Assembly: GCA_947305045.1 (NCBI GenBank)
Contig: CAMZCW010000049.1
Span: forward strand, 1 to 13,171
Source: an uncultured Bacteroidales bacterium
GTDB taxonomy: Bacteria; Bacteroidota; Bacteroidia; Bacteroidales; UBA932
Direction: 5' to 3'
DNA: 13,171 bases
Below are positions 1 through 7,283 of the stretch, piece by piece (within the stretch, counting starts at the first letter, position 1; the number at the start of each line of letters is the position of its first letter). The notes beneath the pieces are model-generated. The model was not told where the DNA came from and ran no database searches. It saw nothing but the letters and a program-made list of their open reading frames with translations. The position numbers and the translations under genes are program-made.

Positions 1-2
1 TC

Positions 3-1217
3 TACCGGGGCATGCCGGCATCGGCCAAACTGGCCGCCTGCGGCTTCATGATCTTTGGCTGCGGCTGTGAAATGGCCGGCATTACGGTGAGCCGCGGTAT
101 TGTGAAGTGGTTCAAGGGCCGTGAGATGGCCCTGGCCATGGGCTCGGAGATGGCCCTGGCCCGTCTGGGCGTTGCTACCTGCATGATTTTCAGCCCCTTC
201 TTCGCCCGCCTGGGCGGCAAGGTGGATGTCTCCCGCAGCGTGGCCTTCGGCGTGGTGCTCCTGTGCATCGCCCTCATCATGACCATCGTGTACTTCTTCA
301 TGGACAAGAAACTGGACGAGCAAACCGGTGAGGAAGAAGAAAAGGACGATCCTTTCAAAGTGTCCGACATCGGCAAAATCCTCTCGGACGGCGGCTTCTG
401 GATTGTGGCCCTGCTGTGCGTGCTGTACTATTCCGCCATCTTCCCCTTCCAGAAATATGCGGTGAACATGTTGCAGTGCAACCTGTCCCTGACGCTGCCG
501 GAGGCCGGGTCCTTCTGGGCCGGCTCCAGCGTAACCCTTATCCAGTACTTTATCATGCTGCTGGTGGCCGCTGCCGGTTTTGCCAGCAACTTCCAAAAGA
601 AGAAGTCCAACCAGTATCTCCTGCTGTGCGTCTCCGTGCTGGCTCTCATCGTGTACTGTTATATGGGATACATGCGGCAGAGCGCAGAAGCCATCTTTGC
701 GGTGTTCCCGCTGCTGGCCGTGCTCATCACCCCCATCCTGGGAAACTACCTGGACCACAAGGGTAAGGGCGCCTCCATGCTGGTGCTGGGCTCCATTCTC
801 CTGATTGCCTGCCACCTTACCTTCGCCTTCGTGTTGCCTGCTTTCAAGGGCAACGACCTGGGCGGCGTCATCGTAGCCTATGTGACCATCCTGGTGCTGG
901 GTGCCAGCTTCTCCCTGGTTCCCGCCGCCCTGTGGCCGTCCGTTCCCAAACTGGTGGATGCCAAGGTGATCGGCAGCGCCTATGCCCTCATTTTCTGGAT
1001 TCAGAACATCGGCCTGTGGCTGTTCCCGCTCCTGATTGGCAAGGTGCTGGACAAAACCAACCCGGGCGTAACGGACCCCACCGCCTTCAACTACACCGCC
1101 CCGCTGGTAATGCTGGCCTGCCTGGGTCTCGCCGCCCTGCTGCTGGGCCTGGTTCTCAAGGTGGTGGACAAGAAGAAAGGCCTGGGCCTGGAGCTCCCCA
1201 ACATCACGGCTGAATAA
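3..1217 (+). CDS. MFS permease, MFSD1-like, 5' end outside window
   Basis: This is an inner-membrane major-facilitator permease whose first roughly 125-130 residues lie upstream of the window; the frame is open from base 3 and 404 residues are visible. The retained N-half motif KWFKGREMALAMG and the C-half stretch SLVPAALWPSVPK...GSAYALIFWIQNIGLW match the second permease closely. From memory they also resemble the MFSD1 branch, whose characterised animal member moves dipeptides. An acidic central loop (EEEEKDD, about residues 106-113 counted from the ATG at 12) separates the halves. Compared with its neighbour it carries about 55 extra residues forming two additional hydrophobic helices (about 174-192 and 201-221), so it may have 14 rather than 12 membrane segments. 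The stop overlaps the next start (TAATG), implying coupled translation. The substrate cannot be told from sequence. Confidence 0.9.
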   Translation, partial: YRGMPASAKLAACGFMIFGCGCEMAGITVSRGIVKWFKGREMALAMGSEMALARLGVATCMIFSPFFARLGGKVDVSRSVAFGVVLLCIALIMTIVYFFMDKKLDEQTGEEEEKDDPFKVSDIGKILSDGGFWIVALLCVLYYSAIFPFQKYAVNMLQCNLSLTLPEAGSFWAGSSVTLIQYFIMLLVAAAGFASNFQKKKSNQYLLLCVSVLALIVYCYMGYMRQSAEAIFAVFPLLAVLITPILGNYLDHKGKGASMLVLGSILLIACHLTFAFVLPAFKGNDLGGVIVAYVTILVLGASFSLVPAALWPSVPKLVDAKVIGSAYALIFWIQNIGLWLFPLLIGKVLDKTNPGVTDPTAFNYTAPLVMLACLGLAALLLGLVLKVVDKKKGLGLELPNITAE

Positions 1218-2560
1218 TGGCAACTCCCTCTCAGAAAGGTTTTTACAGGTCAGCGGCTTGGATAGCGCTGGCCTGTTTGGTAGTGCCGATGTTCGCATCG
1301 TACTACTTTGACGATATGTTCTCCAGCATATCCTACCTGTTCGAGAACGCTTCGCTCACGCAGCTTGGCTGGGACGCGGCCGGCTACGGCCTCTACGCCA
1401 GCGGTTACAGCGTGCTGTGCGTCTTCGGCGGCCTGGTTGTAGGCGGTATCCTGCTGGACAAATGGGGCGTCCGCGTGAGCGGCTCCGTCTTTGTGGGCAT
1501 GATGGCGGCCGGCGCAGGAATGGTCCTCTGGGCCCTTCTCAGTGGCGCCTCCTGGTCACTCCAGGCGGCCTGTGTGGGCGTCATGTTCTTCGGCCTGGGC
1601 AGTGAGATTGCCGGAACTGCCGTTACGCGCAGCATCGCCAAATGGTTCAAAGGCGGGCCGATGGCCCTCGCCATGGGCCTCCAGCTGGCCATCGCCCGTC
1701 TGGGCACGGCCTTCGCCCTGGTGCTCTCGCCCATGCTGGTGAAGGAGCAGGCGGGCCACGTGTACACGCTCGCGGAAACCGCCCGTCCCGCCCTGGTGGG
1801 CATGGGCCTGATGGCCCTGGGCCTTATCCTCTGGGCCGTCTTTGTGGCCCTGGATGCCCGTAGGGACAAGGCGTCTGTCATTCCGAGCGAAGTCGAGGAA
1901 TCTCCTGTCGTGAATGACGACGACACCTTCCGCTTCAAGGACGTCCTGGGCGTGCTGGGTAACAAGAATTTCTGGCTTCTGGGCCTTCTGTGCGTGCTCT
2001 TTTACAGCAGCATCATCGCCTTCAAGAAATTTGCCGGGGCCATCCTCATTCCCCGTTTCGACATTCCTGCGCAGGCGGCCGGCTGGATGGTGTCCATGCT
2101 GCCGTTCTCCACGGTCATTTTTGCCCCGCTGTTCGGTATGCTGGTCGATAAAGCCGGCAAGGGCACGCGCTGGATGGTCATCGGCGCTATATTGGCGCTC
2201 ATCGCCCATCTGCTCCTGGCTTTTGCCCCCGCCGGTGTGCCTTTCTGGGGATATCTGGCCATGGTTTTCCTGGGCTTTGGCTACTCGCTGGTGCCGGCGG
2301 CCCTCTGGCCCTCCGTTCCCAAGATTGTGCCGGATAAGGTGCTGGGCACCACCTTCGCCCTCATTTACTGGGTGCAGAACCTGGGCCTGCTGAGCTTCAA
2401 ATGGGTGGCCGGTGTCATCCTGGGCAAGGAAGGCAACGGCCCCGTTTCCGTGGAGCTCATGTTCGTGAGCCTCTGCGTCGCCGCCGTAGTGGTGGCACTG
2501 ATGTTCCGCCGCACGGCCGCCCGCCATCCGGACCTCAAACTGGATTTGCCCAACAGCTAA
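1217..2560 (+). CDS. MFS permease, MFSD1-like, complete (447 aa)
   Basis: This is a complete 12-helix major-facilitator permease of the inner membrane and a paralogue of the gene before it. The N-half shows the loop 2-3 motif GGILLDKWGVR (about residues 76-86) and KWFKGGPMALAMGLQLAIARLG (about 142-163). The C-half shows GYSLVPAALWPSVPK and TTFALIYWVQNLGL (about 355-391). These stretches recall the MFSD1 branch, some members of which carry dipeptides; the substrate here is unknown. The ATG overlaps the upstream TAA by one base and no Shine-Dalgarno sequence is visible, which fits translational coupling and Bacteroidota habits. The central cytoplasmic loop contains VIPSEVEESPVVND (residues 221-234), the in-frame translation of a widespread dispersed repeat, in the place where the paralogue has an acidic linker. 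The stop overlaps the convergent GH92 stop. Confidence 0.93.
   Translation: MATPSQKGFYRSAAWIALACLVVPMFASYYFDDMFSSISYLFENASLTQLGWDAAGYGLYASGYSVLCVFGGLVVGGILLDKWGVRVSGSVFVGMMAAGAGMVLWALLSGASWSLQAACVGVMFFGLGSEIAGTAVTRSIAKWFKGGPMALAMGLQLAIARLGTAFALVLSPMLVKEQAGHVYTLAETARPALVGMGLMALGLILWAVFVALDARRDKASVIPSEVEESPVVNDDDTFRFKDVLGVLGNKNFWLLGLLCVLFYSSIIAFKKFAGAILIPRFDIPAQAAGWMVSMLPFSTVIFAPLFGMLVDKAGKGTRWMVIGAILALIAHLLLAFAPAGVPFWGYLAMVFLGFGYSLVPAALWPSVPKIVPDKVLGTTFALIYWVQNLGLLSFKWVAGVILGKEGNGPVSVELMFVSLCVAAVVVALMFRRTAARHPDLKLDLPNS
1876..1918 (+). repeat. Dispersed repeat sequence embedded in frame in the MFS loop
   Basis: The DNA starting at 1876 (TGTCATTCCGAGCGAAG, continuing to GAGGAATCT at 1903) is recognised from memory as a short interspersed repeat common in intergenic DNA of Bacteroidota, Chlorobi and other bacteria. 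It often appears in translated databases as VIPSEVEES or, on the other strand, as SSTSLGMT or RFLDFARND. All three readings occur here. The arm GTCATTC (1877-1883) is mirrored by GAATGAC (1912-1918), so the unit can form a stem. It sits in frame within the cytoplasmic loop between the two halves of the permease, a place that tolerates insertions. No other copy was seen in this window. Confidence 0.65.
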
Positions 2561-4722
2561 AGATTCGTACCCCAGTCCGGATTGGGCTTGGCGCCCATTT
2601 CCAGGCACAGCTCCCCGCCGGAGACAAGGGCTTCGTGCGGGAGGAAGGGGCTGTTCCACTCCTTCCCGTTTAGCGTAGCCCGCTGGATGTATTTGGCATC
2701 GGCCGATACGCCTTTGGCCTTGACAGTGAACGTTTTCCCATTGGACAGATGTATCACGGACTTCTCAAAGAGGGGACTGCCGATGGTGTATTCTGCCAGT
2801 CCCGGTGTGACGGGGTACAACCCTACCGAGGAAAACACCACAAAGGAGGTCATGCCACCACCGTCTTCGTCGCCGGGAATGCCCATGAGGTCGTTGCGGA
2901 ACCACGTACGGAGCATCTGTCGGATGCGTTTCTGCGTTTTCCAGGGTGCTCCGGCATAGTTATACAGATAGGGAACATGCAGGGAAGGTTCGTTGGCCAT
3001 GGAGAACTGGCCCACATTGCCGGTATGGTCCGGCAGTTTGGAATAAAACTCGAATTTGCTGTGCCCCAGCGGGGTGGCAAACATCCGGTCCAGTTCTGTG
3101 ATAAACGCCTCCCGGCCGCCCATCAGTTGAATCAGGCCTGCAATGTCGTGCTGGACATCCCAGCGATACACCCAGGCGTTGTTCTCGTCATAGAATTCCC
3201 GTGCACCTAAACCGCCGGGGAAGGTATAATCCATATTCGGAATCCAATTCCCATCCTTGTCTTTGGGGTGGAAGAAGCGGGTTTCCGGGTTAAAAAGGGT
3301 CCGATAACGCTGTGACAGCGCCAGGAAGCGGGTAGAGAGGCTGTCATCTCCGGCCTGGGCGGCCAGCTGTGCCAGGCACCAGCAGTCATAAGCGGTTCCC
3401 AGTGTCACTGCCACAGGCTGCCGTTTTTCGAAACTGTGTACGTTGGGATCAGTCTCGGCTTCGCCTTCCCGGAGGGCCGGAATATAGCCGTTTTCCCAGT
3501 AAAAGCGGTCGATTAAGCCAGCCGGAGCCGCAGACCAGGGCGCCAGCGTTTTTTCCGTAATGCCCTTGTATGCCACTTCCAGGGCGGCCTTTCTGTCAAA
3601 GTCCAGACCTTTTACGGCGGCATCGGCAAAGGTGGCGACGGTATGGTTGCTATTCATGCGACGGGTATCCCCACTGATTTCCGGGAAGGTTGGCATCCAG
3701 TCTTTGCCATTCTCCCGGGCCATCCGGATAAAGGAGGTAAGGATGGCTTCTTCCGTGTGGCTGTCTGTCAGGAGCCTGAGCGGATGGGCCGCCCTGTACG
3801 TGTCCCATAGCCAGTCGTCCGTATAAAACGGGATACCGCCGTCCTCATGTACGGTCCCGTCCTCTGCACTCCAGTACCGGCCATCTTCGCTAATGCAGAC
3901 CGGGCGTTCAAAGGTCCGGTAATAAGAAGTGTAAAAAACGGTTTTGTCGTCCTCTGAACCGCCTTGAACGGCAATGCGGGAAAGGGTTTTGTTCCACAGG
4001 TCCCGTCCCTGCCGCGCCTGTGCATCCACGTTATAATGGTTCAGCTCTCGCCGCAAATTGGCCTCTGCCTGCTCTGCGCTGATATAGGAAACGCCATAGC
4101 GGAGGTGTACTACGGGGGAGTCGAATCCCCAAATGGCAAAAGAGGTATCTCCATCTTGCGCCATACGGAGTGTCTTGGGCTCCTCCTGGCTTTCCATACA
4201 AAGAAAGACCGAGGTTTTATCGTCTATGTGTTGGATGCCCTTAAGGGTGTTCCCGTCCATGTGTACCTCTCCGTTGAGGCTGGCAATAGAAAGGGACAGC
4301 GGCCGGTCGCTTCTGAGTTCATACAGGGCCGATTGGTGCGAGGGCGCAAAACGTACGTCAATGCTGCCATCGGCTACGGAGACCTCCCACAGGTAAGGCG
4401 TAAGGTGTTCGTTGTCGTAGGTGAGCGGGAGCACGGGAGAGGTTACTTCATCGGCCGTTACGGATAGTTTAAAGGCCGACCGTTCCCGATGATTGGTCAC
4501 CACCAGCGGCAGACCGTTCATATACTCGGAAGTGTAGTCTGCCCGCTCGGGATAGATGCGCAACATGGAGTTGGGCAGCTGGACCGTAGCGAAAGTGGGG
4601 ACCAGCAGGTGACTGATGTTGCCGATATACGGGTTTACATAATCGACAGGCGTCTTTGCTTGCTGGCAAGAAAACGAAAAAAATAGAGCCAGGAGGCTGT
4701 AGAAGGCGTTTTTTTTATTCAT
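2557..4722 (-). CDS. GH92 family alpha-mannosidase-type lipoprotein (721 aa)
   Basis: Family GH92 enzymes are calcium-dependent exo-alpha-mannosidases acting on mannans and N-glycans. Numbering from the start chosen here, the N-terminus is a lipoprotein signal (MNKKNAFYSLLALFFSFSC, Cys19), followed by VDYVNPYIGN, the usual beginning of the mature family. Family blocks in order are TDDWLWDTYRAAHPLRLL (301-318), NSNHTVATFADAAVKG (357-372), NEPSLHVPYLYNYAGAPWKTQ (577-597) and GDEDGGGMTSFVVFSSVGLYPV (617-638). Glu578 in NEPS and the acidic pair Asp618/Asp620 are candidates for the catalytic acid and base by family analogy. An ATG 24 codons upstream (4794) is rejected because it lies inside the promoter and would bury the signal peptide. 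The length is typical and the gene appears intact. It is transcribed away from the regulator and is probably part of its regulon. Exact linkage specificity is not predictable. Confidence 0.92.
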   Translation of the reverse strand: MNKKNAFYSLLALFFSFSCQQAKTPVDYVNPYIGNISHLLVPTFATVQLPNSMLRIYPERADYTSEYMNGLPLVVTNHRERSAFKLSVTADEVTSPVLPLTYDNEHLTPYLWEVSVADGSIDVRFAPSHQSALYELRSDRPLSLSIASLNGEVHMDGNTLKGIQHIDDKTSVFLCMESQEEPKTLRMAQDGDTSFAIWGFDSPVVHLRYGVSYISAEQAEANLRRELNHYNVDAQARQGRDLWNKTLSRIAVQGGSEDDKTVFYTSYYRTFERPVCISEDGRYWSAEDGTVHEDGGIPFYTDDWLWDTYRAAHPLRLLTDSHTEEAILTSFIRMARENGKDWMPTFPEISGDTRRMNSNHTVATFADAAVKGLDFDRKAALEVAYKGITEKTLAPWSAAPAGLIDRFYWENGYIPALREGEAETDPNVHSFEKRQPVAVTLGTAYDCWCLAQLAAQAGDDSLSTRFLALSQRYRTLFNPETRFFHPKDKDGNWIPNMDYTFPGGLGAREFYDENNAWVYRWDVQHDIAGLIQLMGGREAFITELDRMFATPLGHSKFEFYSKLPDHTGNVGQFSMANEPSLHVPYLYNYAGAPWKTQKRIRQMLRTWFRNDLMGIPGDEDGGGMTSFVVFSSVGLYPVTPGLAEYTIGSPLFEKSVIHLSNGKTFTVKAKGVSADAKYIQRATLNGKEWNSPFLPHEALVSGGELCLEMGAKPNPDWGTNL

Positions 4723-4763
4723 AAATTGTTCCGGAGCTGCAAATGAGTCGCACTCCGCGGGTA

Positions 4764-4795
4764 TAAATGTAAGAGAAAATATGCTCTTTTTCAAA
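4764..4795 (-). promoter_or_regulatory. Predicted promoter of the GH92 gene
   Basis: On the minus strand a TTTG (4795-4792) is followed after 20 bases by TACATTTA (4771-4764). This matches the Bacteroides -33 TTTG / -7 TAnnTTTG pattern at the normal spacing, with one mismatch in the last base of the -7 box. It predicts a leader of roughly 35 bases before the ATG at 4722 and supports that start over the upstream ATG at 4794. This is a pattern match only. Confidence 0.55.
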
Positions 4796-4804
4796 AAAAA
4801 GGCG

Positions 4805-4812
4805 TATTTTTG
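4805..4812 (+). promoter_or_regulatory. Predicted -7 box of the regulator gene
   Basis: TATTTTTG fits the Bacteroidota -7 consensus TAnnTTTG exactly and ends only 8 bases before the ATG at 4821. Transcription would begin almost at the start codon, giving a leaderless or nearly leaderless mRNA. No TTTG is present about 20 bases upstream, where the sequence is a T-run followed by an A-run, so the promoter may be weak. It lies within the 98-bp divergent region shared with the GH92 promoter. Confidence 0.45.
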
Positions 4813-4820
4813 ACAAAGAT

Positions 4821-6290
4821 ATGATGAAACCTAGTTGGGAAAAAACCCTTTGGGTCATGTTGTTCATGACCCTATCCTTCCTGCTTCCTGCCAAGGTGAA
4901 GGACGGCCTTTTATTCCGTTCCTACGATGTCGTTTCGGACCAGCGCACGTCGCTGGATATTCCTTCGCCCGGTAATTACCTGAACTTCCAGGATTCCCTG
5001 AACGTATCCTTCGATGTCCGCCTGGAGTTGGACCGCGGACGCTTTGGCTATGTGTGTCGTTTGTTCGTGGACGGCGAGGAGCCTATCGACCTGCTGCTTT
5101 CAACCCCGCAGGGGGGCGGCACCTCACTTGTTTTTACCGGCAATCACCGGGACATGGTTCCTCTTTATCATTCGGACCCCATCCTCTCCCTATGGCAGAA
5201 TGTGCACATGAGCGTAATAAAAAGGGGGGATCAGATGCACGTTTTGGTGAACGGAAAGGACCTCTATCAGTTTCAGACGGCACAAGTGCGCCACACCTGC
5301 TCCATCAGCTTCGGGAGGGGGAATAATGACAAAAATACCACCACGGATGTCGCGCCTATGGTTATCCGCAACCTGCGTGTCCGCACGGACAAGCGGAGAC
5401 CTTATTTCTGGGTCATGTCCGACGAATCGGAAATGAAATCCGGCACAGGCCTCCCGGTCCAAATCAACAATCCGGTCTGGTTGCAGGACTATAACCGCAA
5501 ATGGCGGAAAGTCTGGTCGGAAGAAATGCCGTCCACTACGTACATCTGTCCCGATACCCTGCGCGGGCGCCTGTGGTTTGTATCTGAGGGTAAGGTGGTT
5601 TGCTATCAGGTGAATACCGGTTCCTGGTGGAGCCGCCAGTCCTCGCGGAAGTTGAAGCTGGGTCTGGCTGTCAATGACCTGGTTATTCTCTCGGACGGTA
5701 CCCTGGCCTTCGCAGACGAAGGCCTCTTGCCGCACTTTCTCCGATACGATGCCGATGCAGGGGAGTGGGAACAGGATAATCCGCGCCAGCACAGCTCCTT
5801 GCACCTGCACCATAATACCCTGTATCTTCCCGACAGCGATCAGTTTGTGTACCTGTTCGGCTATGGCCAGTATCGTTACCACAAAAGTGCCACCATCTGG
5901 AGCGAGGCAACGGACAGCGTGCAGGTCATGGAACTGCCGGGGGTGTTTCCGCGTTATCTGGCGGGCGCCGGTTATCGCAACGGACTCATTTATGTGCTGG
6001 GTGGAAAGGGCAATGACATAGGAATTCAGGAACTGGGCATACACTTGTATGACGACTTCTTTTCCCTGGATTTGAAGGACGGCACCTTGAGTCGGCTTTG
6101 GCGCAGTGAGGTCATGAATGGGGAGGTGGCTGTGAAAGATCTTCTTTTCAGTGCCGATGGATCTTCGTTCCTTACGCTCACCTTTAACCCGGATGTGTAT
6201 GAATCGGCCCTTCAATTGCGCCGGTTTTCCATGGCCGACGGCCATTCAGAATTATTAAGTACCCCCCCCCATCCCGTTCCCTTTCCTTGA
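4821..6290 (+). CDS. Transmembrane SARP-like regulator, N-terminal part: LamG-like plus Kelch-like sensor (frameshifted)
   Basis: This frame encodes the sensor half of a membrane-spanning one-component regulator. Residues 1-24 are a signal peptide or N-terminal membrane segment. About 30-190 look like a LamG/concanavalin-type beta sandwich (NVSFDVRLEL, WQNVHMSVIKRGDQMHVLVNGKDLYQF, DVAPMVIRNLRV). About 215-475 look like a Kelch-type beta-propeller with repeated aromatic and Gly motifs (RYLAGAGYRNGLIYVLGGKG at 378-397, FFSLDLKDGTLSRLW at 413-427). The frame ends in TPPHPVPFP and a TGA just after a run of nine Cs. The continuation in the next frame (see the entry starting at 6259) supplies the end of the propeller, the membrane helix and the DNA-binding domain. 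Together they would make 814 residues. As it stands, this product would be an exported sensor without output. The ligand is unknown; a glycan is inferred from the neighbouring susCD. Confidence 0.82.
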   Translation: MMKPSWEKTLWVMLFMTLSFLLPAKVKDGLLFRSYDVVSDQRTSLDIPSPGNYLNFQDSLNVSFDVRLELDRGRFGYVCRLFVDGEEPIDLLLSTPQGGGTSLVFTGNHRDMVPLYHSDPILSLWQNVHMSVIKRGDQMHVLVNGKDLYQFQTAQVRHTCSISFGRGNNDKNTTTDVAPMVIRNLRVRTDKRRPYFWVMSDESEMKSGTGLPVQINNPVWLQDYNRKWRKVWSEEMPSTTYICPDTLRGRLWFVSEGKVVCYQVNTGSWWSRQSSRKLKLGLAVNDLVILSDGTLAFADEGLLPHFLRYDADAGEWEQDNPRQHSSLHLHHNTLYLPDSDQFVYLFGYGQYRYHKSATIWSEATDSVQVMELPGVFPRYLAGAGYRNGLIYVLGGKGNDIGIQELGIHLYDDFFSLDLKDGTLSRLWRSEVMNGEVAVKDLLFSADGSSFLTLTFNPDVYESALQLRRFSMADGHSELLSTPPHPVPFP

Positions 6291-7266
6291 TGTCGAGTCG
6301 GAAGCCCGTCTCTTGTACGATCCCCGTGAGGAAAATTATGTGGCGGCCGTCGCCTGCAAGGAACCGGATGGTGTTTTCCGGGTCTCGGTATATCTGTTAG
6401 GGGCTCCGCTGCTGGATGCCGCGGAAGGACATGTCGTAAAGCGGATCGGTCACCTGGGCTGGGGACTCCTGCTGTGTTTCTGCCTGGGGCTTGCCGGTAT
6501 CTGGGCGTGGAGGCGTTTCAGGCGCGGAAAGGCGGCGCAGATCAAGGCTGTACCCCGGCCCTCCAAACAGCCGCCCGTACGGCTTTTGGGCGGTTTCAGG
6601 GTATATGGCGCGGGCGGAGAAGACATTACGTCCTGCTTTACCCCGCAAACGAAACGCTTCTTTGTGCTTCTTATCCTGTATACAGTGGAATACGGCGGTG
6701 TTTCCAATGCCAAACTCAAGAGCCTGCTGTGGTCGGACAAGTCGGACGAGAGCTACAATAATAACAGAGGTGTCACCATGAAAAAAATCCGCACGGTACT
6801 GGAGCAGGTGGGCGATCTGGACTTTGTCTCCGATGGCGGCCAGTGGAAGGTTTCCGGCAACACGGCGCTCTGTGATTACTTTGTTGCGGCAGAGGCTCTT
6901 CGGCAGGGAGGAACGCTGGAAGAACTCCTGGAAGTAGCTTCCTGGGGCCCTCTCCTTCCGGAGCTGCAGTTGGACTTCCTGGACCCGTTCAAGTCCAGCC
7001 ATACCAACCGGGTTCTTCAGGGGATGGAGCATATCCGGGAACAGATGGGCAGTGCGCTTACACCGGTCCAGTCCGAGCAATTGGCTGACTGTGCCCTGCT
7101 GTTCGATTCGCTGGAGGAGGACGCTATCCGCTTCAAGTGCCACGCCCTTATTGCCCAGAAACGCCTGGGTACTGCACAGCAGGTATTCTCCCGTTTTGCG
7201 GAGGAATACCGACAGGTGATGGGCGAGCCTTTTTCTGTCGATTTCAAGGCTTTTATAAAAAAATAA
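6259..7266 (+). CDS. Transmembrane SARP-like regulator, C-terminal part: membrane helix, winged helix, BTAD-like domain (frameshifted)
   Basis: This frame opens after a TAA at 6256-6258 and continues the preceding reading frame shifted by +1. It has no convincing start of its own; the first start-like codon is TTG at 6313, with no ribosome site. Counting from that TTG, residues 48-67 (LGWGLLLCFCLGLAGIWAWR) form one membrane helix followed by an Arg/Lys-rich cytoplasmic edge. Residues about 89-182 are a winged helix of the OmpR/SARP kind (VRLLGGFRVYG, FTPQTKRFFVLLILYTVEYG, SNAKLKSLLWSDKSDESYNNNRGVTMKKIRTVL, FVSDGGQWKVSG). Residues about 186-317 are an all-helical tail like the BTAD domain of SARP activators, ending EEYRQVMGEPFSVDFKAF. 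The whole protein would bind DNA from the membrane. The cotH-susC-susD operon starting 68 bp downstream is the obvious target, by inference. Confidence 0.8.
   Translation, partial: VPPPIPFPFLDVESEARLLYDPREENYVAAVACKEPDGVFRVSVYLLGAPLLDAAEGHVVKRIGHLGWGLLLCFCLGLAGIWAWRRFRRGKAAQIKAVPRPSKQPPVRLLGGFRVYGAGGEDITSCFTPQTKRFFVLLILYTVEYGGVSNAKLKSLLWSDKSDESYNNNRGVTMKKIRTVLEQVGDLDFVSDGGQWKVSGNTALCDYFVAAEALRQGGTLEELLEVASWGPLLPELQLDFLDPFKSSHTNRVLQGMEHIREQMGSALTPVQSEQLADCALLFDSLEEDAIRFKCHALIAQKRLGTAQQVFSRFAEEYRQVMGEPFSVDFKAFIKK
6262..6270 (+). repeat. C(9) homopolymer tract at the regulator frameshift
   Basis: Nine consecutive Cs lie inside the 32-base stretch (6259-6290) where both frames of the split regulator are open. 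With eight Cs (or eleven) the two halves would join into one 814-residue frame reading STPPIPFPFLDVESEARL. The tract could be a phase-variation site, a transcriptional-slippage site, a recent inactivating mutation, or a sequencing/assembly error. Confidence 0.85.
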
Positions 7267-7283
7267 TTTTTAGTAAGGCTTCC

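Noticed and set aside
1..1217. First permease as a truncated pseudogene
   Set aside because: The frame is open to the window edge and simply starts outside it; the remaining domains are intact.
4723..4794. Upstream ATG (4794) adding 24 residues to the GH92 protein
   Set aside because: It lies in the predicted promoter, and the added residues would place a charged stretch before an intact lipoprotein signal that begins at 4722.
6283..6291. Programmed +1 ribosomal frameshift at CCT-TGA, as in release-factor 2 genes
   Set aside because: No Shine-Dalgarno-like stimulator is present upstream, and shifting here would give HPVPFP instead of PPIPFPFL. The poly-C tract explains the shift better.
6313..7266. 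Independent gene starting at the TTG at 6313
   Set aside because: There is no ribosome site or promoter, and the residues just upstream in the same frame (IPFPFLDVESEARL) continue the propeller-to-membrane linker, so it is the rest of the upstream gene.
4821..7266. Hybrid two-component system or anti-sigma/ECF pair as the locus regulator
   Set aside because: No histidine kinase, receiver, AraC, sigma-70 or FecR motifs are visible, and the SusC lacks the STN domain that would signal to an anti-sigma factor.
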